This document shows, one piece after another, positions 63,866 to 64,000 of a stretch of 64,000 bases of DNA. Every line of letters starts with the position of its first letter. Positions within the stretch are counted from its first letter, which is position 1. The translations under genes and the position numbers were made by a program. The notes below the pieces were generated by a model. It saw only the letters and a list, made by a program, of their open reading frames with translations, searched no databases and was not told the DNA's origin. Origin of the DNA: Caulobacter segnis (GTDB lineage Bacteria; Pseudomonadota; Alphaproteobacteria; Caulobacterales; Caulobacteraceae); assembly GCF_023935105.1 (NCBI RefSeq), contig NZ_CP096040.1, forward strand, positions 434,001 to 498,000. Direction: 5' to 3'.

Positions 63866-64000
63866 CCGTCGAAGAGATCGCCCGAAGCCGGCGGAAGTTC
63901 CTTTGATGCCGGGACGCCATTGCGGCTGAGCATGAACAGGCAGGTTTCGGACCGCCAGTTCTCCAGCGCGCTCGCGGGATCCATCGAGCGCGCGGGGCCC
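63862..64000 (-). CDS. Unidentified protein, C-terminal 45 codons (5' end outside window)
   Basis: A minus-strand frame is open from the window edge to TGA at 63862-63864, overlapping the EEP start as ATGA. It reads DPASALENWRSETCLFMLSR, NGVPASKELPPASGDLFDG. Codons are strongly G/C-ending in the first half. The ATGA coupling supports a real gene co-transcribed with the EEP gene. Too little is visible to name a family. Confidence 0.55.
   Translation of the reverse strand, partial: GPARSMDPASALENWRSETCLFMLSRNGVPASKELPPASGDLFDG

Overview
The window is 64 kb of GC-rich, gene-dense chromosome with strong G/C third-position bias. It almost certainly comes from a Caulobacter species (Alphaproteobacteria, Caulobacterales). 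The evidence is a 358-residue CcrM (GANTC) methyltransferase with a CtrA-type box and GANTC sites in its leader, a 1147-residue SMC, an atpI-B-E-F'-F Fo operon separate from F1, split gcvPA/gcvPB under a tandem glycine riboswitch, and PhaR/PhaA/PhaB. There is no rRNA, tRNA, CRISPR array, insertion sequence or prophage.

Layout. 1-1.4 kb: the 3' end of argS and a small lower-GC DUF1902/HicA toxin-antitoxin-like pair. 1.4-6.2 kb: glycine riboswitch and gcvT-gcvH-gcvPA-gcvPB (glycine cleavage, one-carbon supply). 6.3-8 kb: tandem paralogous membrane proteins and a transglutaminase-like protein. 8-10.8 kb (minus): Fo ATP synthase operon with a recognisable promoter, two hairpins just after atpE and a terminator. 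11-20.7 kb: DUF6481 protein, TSUP exporter, a dsbA-dsbA-smc operon, a DciA-like DUF721 protein, mutY, ccrM, rnhB. 20.8-31.6 kb: acyltransferase with SGNH domain, GH16 hydrolase, a small-protein/cytochrome b561/membrane-tethered HTH cluster, tag, ygfZ, a heptosyltransferase-like GT9, a dihydroorotase-family enzyme, and an ECF42-type sigma factor with its DGPF/YCII partner. 31.8-45 kb: acyl-CoA synthetase, lysoplasmalogenase, TPP enzyme, SGNH hydrolase, a secreted protein of five cysteine repeats, an MBL-MarR-enoyl-CoA hydratase-SDR catabolic cluster, TfoX, GNAT, MFS. 45-53 kb: GNAT, DUF1285-Nudix-CCA transferase, GATase, cytochrome c-like protein, hemF, thiolase and small hypotheticals. 53-57 kb: polyhydroxyalkanoate control and synthesis (phaR, phaA, phaB). 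57-64 kb: LacI regulator, HTH protein, cupin-gloB, methyltransferase, P-II protein, phospholipase D-like and EEP-family proteins, and the 3' end of an unidentified gene.

The most pervasive anomaly is that seven genes carry eight frame breaks: dsbA, mutY, a membrane protein, the sigma factor (twice), the CoA ligase, an SGNH hydrolase and a GNAT. Each is repaired by adding one C or G to a C/G run. That pattern points to homopolymer undercalls in the assembly rather than to real pseudogenes.

The best biological leads are the atpE-distal hairpin pair (possible c-subunit stoichiometry control), the five-repeat 20-cysteine secreted protein, the divergent TfoX/GNAT genes whose start codons overlap on one CATG, the phaA-phaB intercistronic hairpin, several perfect palindromic operators, and the His/Asp-rich peptide/b561/membrane-HTH cluster.
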